From Arsenophonus nasoniae DSM 15247 (GTDB taxonomy: Bacteria; Pseudomonadota; Gammaproteobacteria; Enterobacterales; Enterobacteriaceae): DNA of 39,810 nucleotides. Of the stretch, positions 26,197 through 35,199 are shown piece by piece. Under the pieces are notes generated by a model. It saw only the letters and a list, made by a program, of their open reading frames with translations, made no database searches and had not been told where the DNA came from. Location: contig NZ_AUCC01000025.1 in assembly GCF_000429565.1 (NCBI RefSeq), forward strand, positions 1 through 39,810, read 5' to 3'. How positions within the stretch are numbered: the first letter of the stretch is position 1; every line of letters starts with the position of its first letter. Position numbers and translations under genes: made by a program.

Positions 26197-27209
26197 GATG
26201 ATTCATCACCTGATTCATCACTGTTATTGAGTGTGATATTGAGCGTGTCAAATAAGGATACTGCCGATGGAGATGCTCTTTCGTTTAAATGGCGTTGAAG
26301 TATCGACATAACATGGCTATTTGATGCCATAAGTTGAAGATGGTGATTAGTAATCCGATAAATATCAACGTGATGAGTACCTTGCCATTGAGTGAATGTG
26401 TAACGTAATTCAGCTTCAGGCAATGAATGGTTAAATGGCATAGCGGTTGTTGCTGTTTTGGCCGGAAGCTCTGCCGTTGTGTTATTTTGATAGCTGGCTG
26501 CCGTTGGCAGGGTTGGCCAGCTAGCAAAAGGAGATGAACTGTCGCTATTAGCTAAGTTGTTACTATTATCGGTAACTGATTGGCAATTTTCTTGCCCTGC
26601 AAGTTCTATGTTATTTAACTCATTTATAATCGTTGGCGATAAGTCGTCTTCTTTTACCGTTTGATGACTAGTACTTTTCAAATGAGTATCACCCGCGGTT
26701 AAAAATGATTTAGCAACGGTCTCTTCCTCGATTAGTACAAGTCTATTGTTATCATGATGTTTGGCGGCGGTGGTCAGTTTAATTTTTACACTAATTGGTT
26801 GGTTTTCCTCGGTATCGCTAATTAGAGTCTGTTTTTCTATCGCTCGCTGATTAATCGGATAGCTTTTTTGATCGGTATCGACGGTTATCGAATGAGGCTG
26901 GCAGCTTGAGCGAAAGAAATTTGTTGTTTCAATGTTGCTGAAAGGTAGGTTAATAGGAATCACTAACTCAGTGGCAGGCAACTCTTGTTGTTCTTGTTGT
27001 TGATCATAAACCGTTATTTCAGTTGGTAGCGCGCTAACAAGAATGGATTGTAATAAGGTTAATCTTTCATCAATTGCTTTTGATAAATAGGTATTATTTA
27101 TCTGTTCATTATGGCAATCCGATGAAGAAAAGCGAGTGCATGGATTATCTGGTAAATAAGATGAACTACTAATAATCTGTTGGGGTTGATGAGTATCAAT
27201 ATTAACCAT
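26193..27209 (-). CDS. sctP: Needle length regulator SctP (InvJ/SpaN-like)
   Basis: 338 residues (InvJ 336). Low-complexity, Ser/Thr/Asn/Gln-rich, mostly polar and poorly conserved, as in all needle-length rulers. Assigned chiefly by position between sctO and sctQ and by length. The C-terminal part (PEAELRYTFTQWQGTHHVDIYRIT, core LRYTFTQWQGTHHVDIY) looks like the folded substrate-switching domain. It would be secreted to measure or time needle assembly and trigger the switch through SctU. Overlaps sctO (8 bases) and sctQ (4 bases), so tightly coupled. Confidence 0.85.
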   Translation of the reverse strand: MVNIDTHQPQQIISSSSYLPDNPCTRFSSSDCHNEQINNTYLSKAIDERLTLLQSILVSALPTEITVYDQQQEQQELPATELVIPINLPFSNIETTNFFRSSCQPHSITVDTDQKSYPINQRAIEKQTLISDTEENQPISVKIKLTTAAKHHDNNRLVLIEEETVAKSFLTAGDTHLKSTSHQTVKEDDLSPTIINELNNIELAGQENCQSVTDNSNNLANSDSSSPFASWPTLPTAASYQNNTTAELPAKTATTAMPFNHSLPEAELRYTFTQWQGTHHVDIYRITNHHLQLMASNSHVMSILQRHLNERASPSAVSLFDTLNITLNNSDESGDESS

Positions 27210-27651
27210 AAATTGCTAATTCCTGTAATTGTATCTCTTCTCGCGAAGCGATTTTTAAGCGATGGCATTTTTTTGCCTGCTGATAGCAATGCTTTAATTT
27301 TTTCTCTTTTTTTATCAAGTTGAATTGTTGCTGTTGAAGCAAATTTTTTTGTTGATCCAGTTGGGTTATATTCTGTTCTATTAATGCTATTTCTGCCTGT
27401 ACTTGATTCGTTTGTGCTTTCACTATCGCTTGCTTCCTTTTACTGTCAAACAAGCCGTTATAGGCTAATTGCCCGACAGGCTCTAATGTTTTGGCTTGTT
27501 CGATTAGTTGTGTAAATAAAAAACAAGCTTGTTGATGTCGATGCTGTTCATTAGTTATTTCTCTATTAATTTTGGCGATGGCTGACGCTAATCGAGTTTG
27601 TTTTTGTTGTAGTAATTTGATTGGAGTTTCAAATTTACGCCACGATGTCAT
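27202..27651 (-). CDS. sctO: ATPase stalk protein SctO (InvI/SpaM-like)
   Basis: 149 residues from the ATG at 27651 (MTSWRKFETPIKLLQQK), similar in length to InvI (147). Mostly a long alpha-helical coiled coil (residues about 10-140) rich in Gln, Lys and Glu: FDSKRKQAIVKAQTNQVQAE and KKEKKLKHCYQQAKK. The stalk links the SctN hexamer to SctV, like the gamma subunit of F-ATPase. The frame is open upstream to 27756, but those 35 codons lie inside sctN, so I use the shorter form. The overlap with the sctN stop is 17 bases. Confidence 0.85.
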   Translation of the reverse strand: MTSWRKFETPIKLLQQKQTRLASAIAKINREITNEQHRHQQACFLFTQLIEQAKTLEPVGQLAYNGLFDSKRKQAIVKAQTNQVQAEIALIEQNITQLDQQKNLLQQQQFNLIKKEKKLKHCYQQAKKCHRLKIASREEIQLQELAIYG

Positions 27652-28933
27652 AAAGCTCCTTAACCGATTGAGAAAACGAACAAGATTGATGCCATGATTG
27701 TTGCAAAAACTGTTCGATGGCACTTTTCTTCTTGATAACTTGGTCATGATCATCATTTTCTCCAGTACGATACTCCCCCAATTCTTGTAAGAGTTTTAAT
27801 GATGCTAACTGGGTAAGACAATGCTGAAAGTTTCGTGCAGCTGTTTGCTGTTGTTGCTCAGTAATTTGTTGAAACAGACGACTGGTACTGCGCAAAATGT
27901 CGATAGCCGGGTAATGACCTTGTGCTGCTAACTGTTGCGAAAGGTAAATATGGCCATCGAGAATAGAACGTATTTCATCGCCAATCGCATCGGGTTCTTC
28001 TTCATTTTCCAATAAAATGGTATAAAAAGCGGTTAATGCGCTTTTTTGGGTATTACCAGGCCGCTCGAGTAATGTGGGGAGTTGTTCAAAAACCGAAGCG
28101 GGGAAACCTTTGCGAACAGGCAGCTCACCCGAAGCTAAGGCAACATCACGTAAAGCACGGCAATAGCGGGTAATTGAATCGATAAACAGAATGACATGTT
28201 TATTTTGATCACGAAAATATTCTGCTACGGTGGTAGCCACTAAAGCGGCATTACAGCGATCAACAGCAGGTTGATCTGAGGTTGAACTAATAAGAATTGT
28301 TTGACTACCACGAGGTGAGCGTTTTAATTCATCAACAAATTCAGTAACTTCTCGGCCTCTTTCACCAATCAACGCGATAACGAAGATATCAGCTTGCGCA
28401 TAATTAATTAGCATATTCATTAATATGGTTTTGCCACAACCCGCGGCAGCAAAGATGCCTAATCGTTGTCCTACACCGCAGGTTAATAGCCCATCAATCG
28501 CGCGAATACCGGTGGCAAAATAGTTAGTGATAGGTTTTCTGCTTAAGAAATCTGGCGCGTTGGTATTAACTGAGCGTCGACAGCGAGTAGCATTCGATGC
28601 TATTGGTGGCGCAAAGCGTAAGATGGGGTGACCTGCAACATCTAACATGGTTCCTAATAACGTTTCATTTAATTGAATGGAGAGTGTATGGCCTGTTGGC
28701 TCAATGGCTGTCGTTAAAGAAAGTCCAAGGGAAGAACCCATTAAGCTAAGTAATGCTTGTTGGTGGTGAAAACCGATCACTTGCGTTTGCCCGATCGTTT
28801 GCGGACTGCCAGGATAGGGTTTTAATAAGCAAATTTCGCCGATAAAAACTTTTCTTAATGGCGCCTCAATAATGTTTCCCTGAATGCGTACCGGGTAGGC
28901 AGCGGGGTAAAAGGGCATAAAGTTGATGTTCAT
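27635..28933 (-). CDS. sctN: Secretion ATPase SctN (InvC/YscN)
   Basis: 432 residues (InvC 431). F1-beta-like hexameric ATPase that unfolds and releases substrates from chaperones. Walker A AAGCGKT at 163-169, Walker B HVILFIDS at 246-253, and the typical segments LIGERGREVTEFVDEL and RKGFPASVFEQLPTLLER (core PASVFEQLPTLLERPG). The C-terminus carries GHYPAIDILRSTSRL. Overlaps sctO and starts 6 bases after the InvB-like gene. Intact. Confidence 0.97.
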   Translation of the reverse strand: MNINFMPFYPAAYPVRIQGNIIEAPLRKVFIGEICLLKPYPGSPQTIGQTQVIGFHHQQALLSLMGSSLGLSLTTAIEPTGHTLSIQLNETLLGTMLDVAGHPILRFAPPIASNATRCRRSVNTNAPDFLSRKPITNYFATGIRAIDGLLTCGVGQRLGIFAAAGCGKTILMNMLINYAQADIFVIALIGERGREVTEFVDELKRSPRGSQTILISSTSDQPAVDRCNAALVATTVAEYFRDQNKHVILFIDSITRYCRALRDVALASGELPVRKGFPASVFEQLPTLLERPGNTQKSALTAFYTILLENEEEPDAIGDEIRSILDGHIYLSQQLAAQGHYPAIDILRSTSRLFQQITEQQQQTAARNFQHCLTQLASLKLLQELGEYRTGENDDHDQVIKKKSAIEQFLQQSWHQSCSFSQSVKELYDIVA

Positions 28934-28939
28934 TGCCAG

Positions 28940-29356
28940 TTAACCAATCAATAATTTGTTGATATTGAGCATATATTGAAAAAAATTGTCGATGGCTTCG
29001 GCAAATTGCGTCGGATCTTCTAGCGCTGTGGTTGAGAAGTTTGCTCGTAATTCAAGTATATTTTCATCATTGAGAAAATAAGCGGGTTGTCCTGGATAAA
29101 AAAAAGGCAAATGGTTACTAATAATGCATGCTAATAAGGGTTCACTGAGTTGTCGAATAACATTGAACTCTACATATCCCAGGTTAGCCCATATGATAGG
29201 TAAGTCATTTACCATAGCGATATGAATATCAGGTAACTCTTCTAATTCAAGCGTGATAGTAGAATGATTATTGAGTTGATGCCCTTGAGGAAATAAATCC
29301 GGTTTTCCCATTGTTTTGATTGCATCGGTGACAAGTGAAGCAAGATCCATTTGCAT
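28940..29356 (-). CDS. InvB/SpaK-type effector chaperone
   Basis: 138 residues (InvB about 135), acidic and single-domain. MQMDLASLVTDAI at the start, NNHSTITLELEELPDIHIAM in the middle and DNFFQYMLNIN near the end line up with InvB (IAELVRSAL, SHSTIVLDLFALP, GFYNYLEVFS). Class IB chaperones of this type bind several effectors rather than one. Its position between sctV and sctN equals invA-invB-invC. Its conservation implies that effectors exist elsewhere in the genome, because none is encoded in this locus. Confidence 0.85.
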   Translation of the reverse strand: MQMDLASLVTDAIKTMGKPDLFPQGHQLNNHSTITLELEELPDIHIAMVNDLPIIWANLGYVEFNVIRQLSEPLLACIISNHLPFFYPGQPAYFLNDENILELRANFSTTALEDPTQFAEAIDNFFQYMLNINKLLIG

Positions 29357-29375
29357 AATTCTGTCCTTGAGTTGA

Positions 29376-31424
29376 TTAAATTGTTTTTATGATATTGACC
29401 TCAGTTCCTTCGGTGATCTCGGCAAAAGAGAGCACATTGAGACCAGGATAATGGGTTGCTAAAATTTTTGTTATAAAACGACGTACATCGACTGAGCAGA
29501 GTAAAACTATCTTAGGGGTAGTATAATTCTCTTTAATTGCGACTAATAACCTATCTTGTACCAGATCCAATTGAGCAGGTTCGAGATTTAAAAAAGAGCC
29601 AGCCGAAGTTTGTCGTATTCCTTGACGAATAATTTCTTCCAGTTCTGCTGAAACGATTAGCACATGCAATTTTTGTTGAAAGATAAAACTAGCTGTAATG
29701 TAACGTGCTAAAAGTGTTCGAACTTGTTCAACTAACATAATCGGATCTTTTTCTTTAGGCCCCCATTGCACTAGCCCACCTAAAATTATCTTAATATTAC
29801 GAATCGATATCTGTTCTTGTAGTAGTCGTTGTAATACTTCGGTAATACGTTGGATCGATACATGGCGATAACACTCTTTCAATAATTCAGGATATTTCCT
29901 TTCTAATTGATCTAATAAATCTTTCGTTTCTTGAATACCAAAAAATTCGCTGATATTACGAGTTATCACCTGACTGAAGTAACAGTAAAACTCGCTGATA
30001 TCACTGGCAAACAGATAGCCTAGCGGTTCTAATTTATTTTTCTCTTCTTGCTGTACCCAGTAGTAGATTTCGCCTTGTTTCTGAGTTGTTTGGTTTTTAA
30101 GTCCCAACTGACCAAACTCATTGGTTTTATTAAGCACGCGATAACTTTGAAAAATAATATGAAACTCTGCGCTTTTAACTTCATTGACTAAAATAATGAC
30201 TTTATAGGGCTCTAATTCGGCAGAATAATTAATAATAAAGTCAGGTAATAACAAGCCATATTGGATTAAGATTTGATTTTTTAACCACTGGGTTAATTGA
30301 TTATTTTCAATATAATCTTTATGTTGCTCAGAGATTGAAATAATCAATGGCACCGCTTCATGATAAGAAATATCCCCATTAGATTGAGACTGAACATTAT
30401 TTTCTCTATTATTAATACTACTATGTTGACTAATAATTTTTTTCTGATTTTTAGTTATTTTTTTATTAGCTAAGGTTTTTCTTAAATAGGAGGCGCTGAT
30501 TAATATTGATAGCAATATAAATATCAGTGTTGGAAAACTAGGTAAAAAACCCATAATAAACGTTAAAACCGCGGTAATAATTAAAGAAAAATCATGGGAA
30601 AACAGCTCCTTGATAATATTTTGACCCAAATTTTTCTGCGTTCCTCCCACTCTAGTGACAATAAAACCGGCACTGATTGAGATCAGTAAAGCCGGGATCT
30701 GGGCGACTAATCCGTCACCGATGGTTAGCATGGTATAAGTTGTCAATGCTTCACTAAAACTAAAGCCCATCTGTACCATACCAACAGAAATACCGCCTAA
30801 AAAGTTGACAAAAATAATCACAATGCCAGCAATAGCATCTCCCTTAATAAATTTCATGGCACCATCAAAGGCGCCGTATAATTGACTTTCTTGTTCAAGC
30901 TCAATGCGGCGGTGCTTGACACCCTCATTGTCAATAATGCCAGATTTTAAATCAGCGTCGATGCTCATCTGTTTACCCGGCATGGCATCAAGCGAAAAAC
31001 GGGCAGCAACTTCGGCTACTCGTTCAGAGCCTTTGGTGATTACAATAAATTGCACTACGGTTACGATAGCAAAAATCACCAATCCCACGACTAAGTTGTC
31101 ACCAATCACAAATTGACCAAAGGAAGTAATAATGTCGCCAGCATCGGCATCGAGCAAAATCAGACGGCTAGTGCTAATAGATAGTGCCAGTCGAAATAAG
31201 GTAGTAATCAACAACAGAGCGGGGAAACTAGTGAAATGAATGATCTTGGTAATGTAGAAAGAACTCATTAATACTAATAGTGAAATGACAATATTTAAGC
31301 CGATCAGCAGATCAACAATATAAGTCGGCAGTGGTAATATTAGCATGGCAATCACTAAGATCATGATACCAAGTACGATAAGTTCAGGCTTGTTTCTAAT
31401 TTGCAACAAAACTGATTGCAACAT
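29376..31424 (-). CDS. sctV: Export apparatus protein SctV (InvA/YscV)
   Basis: 682 residues (InvA 685), FHIPEP family. About eight N-terminal membrane helices over residues 1-310, with SFYITKIIHFTSFPALLLITTLFRLALS (core FTSFPALLLITTLFRLAL) and GSERVAEVAARFSLDAMPGKQM (core VAARFSLDAMPGKQMSID) typical of the family. From residue about 350 a large cytoplasmic domain forms a nonameric ring that accepts substrates after the ATPase. Reading frame intact across the whole length. Confidence 0.97.
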   Translation of the reverse strand: MLQSVLLQIRNKPELIVLGIMILVIAMLILPLPTYIVDLLIGLNIVISLLVLMSSFYITKIIHFTSFPALLLITTLFRLALSISTSRLILLDADAGDIITSFGQFVIGDNLVVGLVIFAIVTVVQFIVITKGSERVAEVAARFSLDAMPGKQMSIDADLKSGIIDNEGVKHRRIELEQESQLYGAFDGAMKFIKGDAIAGIVIIFVNFLGGISVGMVQMGFSFSEALTTYTMLTIGDGLVAQIPALLISISAGFIVTRVGGTQKNLGQNIIKELFSHDFSLIITAVLTFIMGFLPSFPTLIFILLSILISASYLRKTLANKKITKNQKKIISQHSSINNRENNVQSQSNGDISYHEAVPLIISISEQHKDYIENNQLTQWLKNQILIQYGLLLPDFIINYSAELEPYKVIILVNEVKSAEFHIIFQSYRVLNKTNEFGQLGLKNQTTQKQGEIYYWVQQEEKNKLEPLGYLFASDISEFYCYFSQVITRNISEFFGIQETKDLLDQLERKYPELLKECYRHVSIQRITEVLQRLLQEQISIRNIKIILGGLVQWGPKEKDPIMLVEQVRTLLARYITASFIFQQKLHVLIVSAELEEIIRQGIRQTSAGSFLNLEPAQLDLVQDRLLVAIKENYTTPKIVLLCSVDVRRFITKILATHYPGLNVLSFAEITEGTEVNIIKTI

Positions 31425-31446
31425 ATTGCGTTCCCTGCTGTGAAAA

Positions 31447-32490
31447 TTAAAGATGACTTAAGCTTTTTTCTTTTTGATAAAGTAAATCAAGTAATGCAAG
31501 TAATTGTGATAGCGTTCTTTCTCTGATGTCAGGGCTTAAATAGATTTCTATGGTTATCGATTTAAATGCAGCCATGAGTTGTTGCAGTAATAAAATATGT
31601 TGATTGATAACAATGGTTAGTTGTTTATTAGCAATAATATCTCGGATGATAACCATCATTGCTTCCGGATCACTTAATCCCTTAATAAAAATAGCTAACC
31701 AGCTAATTTGAGCATCTGGCTGGATTAAAAAAGGTAGATTAGAGCAGTAAGCGAAAAAGATTTTGTCAGCAGAAGAGAGTTGTTTGATCCGGCCTAAAGT
31801 GGATAGATAGACAGCAAATTCGGGCATAAAAGCGCAACTAGGCGACAATGCTTGCATATCACAGAGTAACGACTGCAAAACAAAATCAATAATTAAAAAA
31901 CGTTTATCATAGCCGTATTGATTAACCCACTCCTCATAAAACCATAGCGGTTCAATATCTTGGCTAATGAAATCGCGGTATAACTGGCGAAGTTGCATCG
32001 CACTTAATGCGGTTTGATAGCTAAATTGTTTAGCTTTTAACGCAATATTGATACCTGCTCGGGTTGCTTTTGCTCGTTGATGAGTACCTTGACAAAGTGC
32101 CTGAATCTCGGCTTCAATCTCGATGGCCAATGAGGCAGAAAAGTAGCGCCGGCGTAACAGCTCTTTTAGCACTGAGACAAAGTCACTATCATCAGGAAAA
32201 AACTGGCGCAGTAAGGCTAAAATATCAGCTAATTTATTATTTTGATTGTTTAATAATTTGATCGCTGCAGCCAGTTTTCTATCTGCATTATCTTCCAAAA
32301 TACGGCTATTTATTTCGCTACTATCCTGTTGCTTCTTTTGTAGATCTTGGCGGCGATTAAATTGACTCATGGCCATTGACATATCATCCATAATATCTAA
32401 TAGCTGGTGGTGGTGATTGACGACCATTGCCGTAGGTTTGGTTGTTTCAATGTCAGATGAGTGTTGCGTCTTTGGTTGCTGGCGTAACAA
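31447..32490 (-). CDS. sctW: Gatekeeper SctW (InvE/MxiC-like)
   Basis: 347 residues (InvE 372). HrpJ/YopN-type helical-repeat protein that holds back effectors until translocators are secreted. The N-terminal secretion region is polar; the helical domain includes NNQNNKLADILALLRQFFPD, the LLRRRYFSASLAIEIEAEI region and YRDFISQDIEPLWFYEEWV (core SQDIEPLWFYEEW). Assigned from position between sctC and sctV and from these segments. Intact. Confidence 0.88.
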   Translation of the reverse strand: MLRQQPKTQHSSDIETTKPTAMVVNHHHQLLDIMDDMSMAMSQFNRRQDLQKKQQDSSEINSRILEDNADRKLAAAIKLLNNQNNKLADILALLRQFFPDDSDFVSVLKELLRRRYFSASLAIEIEAEIQALCQGTHQRAKATRAGINIALKAKQFSYQTALSAMQLRQLYRDFISQDIEPLWFYEEWVNQYGYDKRFLIIDFVLQSLLCDMQALSPSCAFMPEFAVYLSTLGRIKQLSSADKIFFAYCSNLPFLIQPDAQISWLAIFIKGLSDPEAMMVIIRDIIANKQLTIVINQHILLLQQLMAAFKSITIEIYLSPDIRERTLSQLLALLDLLYQKEKSLSHL

Positions 32491-32528
32491 AACTGATGAG
32501 CTAATTTTATTGATGTCTACTATTTTTA

Positions 32529-34211
32529 TTACCTATTCTCATCATTGATATAAGTATAAAGCGGGTCAATAGCCGCCTGGGTTTGAGCATCAACCGGCTT
32601 AAATGGATTTTTTCCTAGTGAGTCATTCAACAGATTTTTTCCCTTAACCAATCTGGGCTGCAGCATAAAAATACGCACCATTTTTTTATTGGTTGTACTG
32701 CTAAAGCGAAATAATCCACCTATCCATGGGATATCGCCAAGTAATGGGATCTTACTCTCACTGGAATCAATATCTTCTCTAGTGTAACCACCAATCAGCA
32801 AACTATCGCCTTGGGCAACACGAGCCACTGTACTGATATTGGTGCGATTAATGACAGGCAACGCATCAATTTTTTCTGTTTCACCGCTGTTGGTTTTTTT
32901 TTCAGCGCCATCTTCCAAATTGATAACCATCTCAATTTCATCGCCGGTAGGTGAAAGGCGAGGGACGACACTTATCATGGTGCCAAATGTGGCAGACTCT
33001 AACGTGGCAATACGCTCGCCACGTACTTGAGCGTAGAAGGTAGTGCTATTATCAAAGATCGCAGGTGTATTTTCTTGCGTTAGGATTATAGGACGGGAAA
33101 CCATATGGGCACTTCCTTCCATACTCATTGCCCGTATTTTGGCTAAAAAATGTATCCCGGCTGCTGCACTAATATCGCTGGTATTAAGTAAAAAGTTACC
33201 ATCTTTAGAGTGATAACTGCTTTGCCAATCAATACCTAGCCGATCGGCTTCGTGTTTAGCAATATCGATGATCCACAATGACAGCTCAACTTGCCGTTTC
33301 GGTTGATCAAGACGCTGGATCATTTCATTGATCAATTGAATACCTTGAATACTGCCCTTGGCTAATAGACTATTAGAACCGGGTAAAGGTATTAATTCGA
33401 TCGATTCTTTGCCAACACGAGTAACAAAGGAGGGTTCTGGTTCATATTGTTCGTCAATGTTTGCGGTTTTTTTGTCCGTTTGACTTGCTGTTTGCGTGTT
33501 GGATTGAAAAAGTTGTTGTAGAACGCTACTGATGCCAGGTAAGACTAATTTTTCTCCCCGGATAGCGTAGCTTCTATCGTTGACAAAGGTATTTTTTAAA
33601 GCAAAGATGTGAACATAATCATTATCAAAGCGCTTTTCTTCAATAATATCCTGTTTTAATTGTTGTGCTTCTTGATCCAGATATTCTGCCGCAGCTTGAA
33701 CCAATTTCATATAAATTGGCGGCCCAGAGACATAAAAGGTTTTATTATTGCTACCTCCGCGTAAGGGATAACGTGGATCGTAAAGCCTAATGGCATGTAA
33801 ATACTCTTTTACGCGCTTAAAATCGATCTTTTTCAGATTAAGCATCTGTTGTTTCATTTCACTTCCATCGTAAATATAAATGACATTACCATCATTAAAA
33901 TAGATAAATGCCATGCGACGTACGAAGGTATCAAAAGCGGTTTTAGGTGATGAAACATCAAATCGACCTGAAATTCGCTTCTTTTTGACTGCTGAACTGA
34001 GAATAAAAGGTTTATTCAATTTATCGGATAATACGTCAAAAAATTGTTCAACCCGACTATCAACCGCAATAAATAGATCATTATCCTGTTCAATGTGCTC
34101 TTTGAGTAAAACATCGTCTTTTAAATTTGAAAATGTCGTTGCTTGATTAGGAAAAACAATCAATAAAAAACAACATGAAACGATGGCCTGCAATAACGGG
34201 CTAATCTTCAT
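32529..34211 (-). CDS. sctC: Outer-membrane secretin SctC (InvG/MxiD)
   Basis: 560 residues (InvG 562). Sec signal peptide (LLQAIVSCCFLLIVFPNQA), then N0-N1 ring-building domains (LSDKLNKPFILSSAVKKKRISG) and the secretin core: GSNSLLAKGSIQGIQLINEM, RQVELSLWIIDI, and VARVAQGDSLLIGGYTRED with the closing PLLGDIPWIGGLFRF. The C-terminal S-domain would bind a pilotin (InvH-like), which is not in this window. The start overlaps the invF-like gene by 11 bases. Intact. Confidence 0.96.
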   Translation of the reverse strand: MKISPLLQAIVSCCFLLIVFPNQATTFSNLKDDVLLKEHIEQDNDLFIAVDSRVEQFFDVLSDKLNKPFILSSAVKKKRISGRFDVSSPKTAFDTFVRRMAFIYFNDGNVIYIYDGSEMKQQMLNLKKIDFKRVKEYLHAIRLYDPRYPLRGGSNNKTFYVSGPPIYMKLVQAAAEYLDQEAQQLKQDIIEEKRFDNDYVHIFALKNTFVNDRSYAIRGEKLVLPGISSVLQQLFQSNTQTASQTDKKTANIDEQYEPEPSFVTRVGKESIELIPLPGSNSLLAKGSIQGIQLINEMIQRLDQPKRQVELSLWIIDIAKHEADRLGIDWQSSYHSKDGNFLLNTSDISAAAGIHFLAKIRAMSMEGSAHMVSRPIILTQENTPAIFDNSTTFYAQVRGERIATLESATFGTMISVVPRLSPTGDEIEMVINLEDGAEKKTNSGETEKIDALPVINRTNISTVARVAQGDSLLIGGYTREDIDSSESKIPLLGDIPWIGGLFRFSSTTNKKMVRIFMLQPRLVKGKNLLNDSLGKNPFKPVDAQTQAAIDPLYTYINDENR

Positions 34212-34956
34212 AGAATGACTTCCTTATCAATCTAAATGACTTAGGTGTGGCACCAAAAATAACTTTTATCTCTTTTGATAGATGTGAAGCGGAACTAAAA
34301 CCGTAATCCAGAGCTATATTGGTTAGGGGTTTATTTTTTAGAATTATTGATAAGATTGCTGAAGTCGCTCGCCATGAACGTAACTGTTTTTTACCACAGA
34401 GACCTAAATATTGATGACAAAGGCGCCTAAAATGGGTCTCTGAAACGCCATACTTCAGGCGAATTTCCGTTATATTATTAACATTTTGTTTCATTTGATT
34501 AAGTAGGTGACGGGTTATCCAATAGCATTCATGATTTCTCATCGCTTCAATTAACGGCTGCAATTGAGTCTTATAAGGGGTTAGCAGTGAATTGATGAGT
34601 AAAGTTTGAATATCCTTTCCTGCGCAAGCATCGAGAATATACATGTGATTTTTAGTAATTACTGATTGATTAGAATAATTGGGAAGATTGTGATTAGCTA
34701 AAGCATAATCGATGTAAGCAACCAATTTTATACAAGAAAAAATATCTGCTTTTTCTATTGTCCAGTGATTATGGATAGGTTTTATTGTTGAAACCTGTTC
34801 CAGGGATAAAAATATTTGTTTATCCGTTAAATGATAATATTGATTCTGTTTGTCTTTTACAATCCCAAATGAATTATTAGGAATATATAAAAATAAAAAA
34901 TATTTAATGTTTATATTATTAATATCTATTTTATTTTTAGGTATAAAATAGTTCAT
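34201..34956 (-). CDS. invF: AraC-family regulator (InvF/MxiE-like)
   Basis: 251 residues (InvF is about 216 from its best start). The C-terminal double helix-turn-helix of AraC proteins is clear: ITEIRLKYGVSETHFRRLCHQYLGL and PLTNIALDYGFSSASHLSKEIKVIFGATPKSFR (cores IRLKYGVSETHFRRLC and ALDYGFSSASHLSKEIK). The N-terminal half is AT-rich, Asn/Ile/Tyr-rich and unfamiliar. It is the first gene of the leftward operon, as invF is in SPI-1, and probably activates sicA-sctE with the SicA-like chaperone. Confidence 0.9.
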   Translation of the reverse strand: MNYFIPKNKIDINNINIKYFLFLYIPNNSFGIVKDKQNQYYHLTDKQIFLSLEQVSTIKPIHNHWTIEKADIFSCIKLVAYIDYALANHNLPNYSNQSVITKNHMYILDACAGKDIQTLLINSLLTPYKTQLQPLIEAMRNHECYWITRHLLNQMKQNVNNITEIRLKYGVSETHFRRLCHQYLGLCGKKQLRSWRATSAILSIILKNKPLTNIALDYGFSSASHLSKEIKVIFGATPKSFRLIRKSFYED

Positions 34957-35199
34957 ATATTCCTTCCCTGATAAATCTAATTTATAATATAAGTAAGTTT
35001 TATAATATGATGTTTAACTTGTTAGCTTTAAATTTTTTGTTAAAATGATACACTACTCTTCATAAGAAAAAAAATATAAATATATAAATAAAAAAATCAA
35101 ATTTAGTCTTTGATGTATTTTTTTTATTTATAATTTTTCAAGATAAATAATGATAAAGGTATATTAAATATTTTAATAATTTCAATATAGATAAATTAC
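34957..35199. other. Very AT-rich divergent promoter region
   Basis: 243 bases between the divergent invF-like gene and sctD, composed largely of A and T with long T and A runs. No gene can be seen. Both operons of the secretion system must be driven from here. The composition suggests H-NS-type silencing, but no specific operator can be named. Confidence 0.5.
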
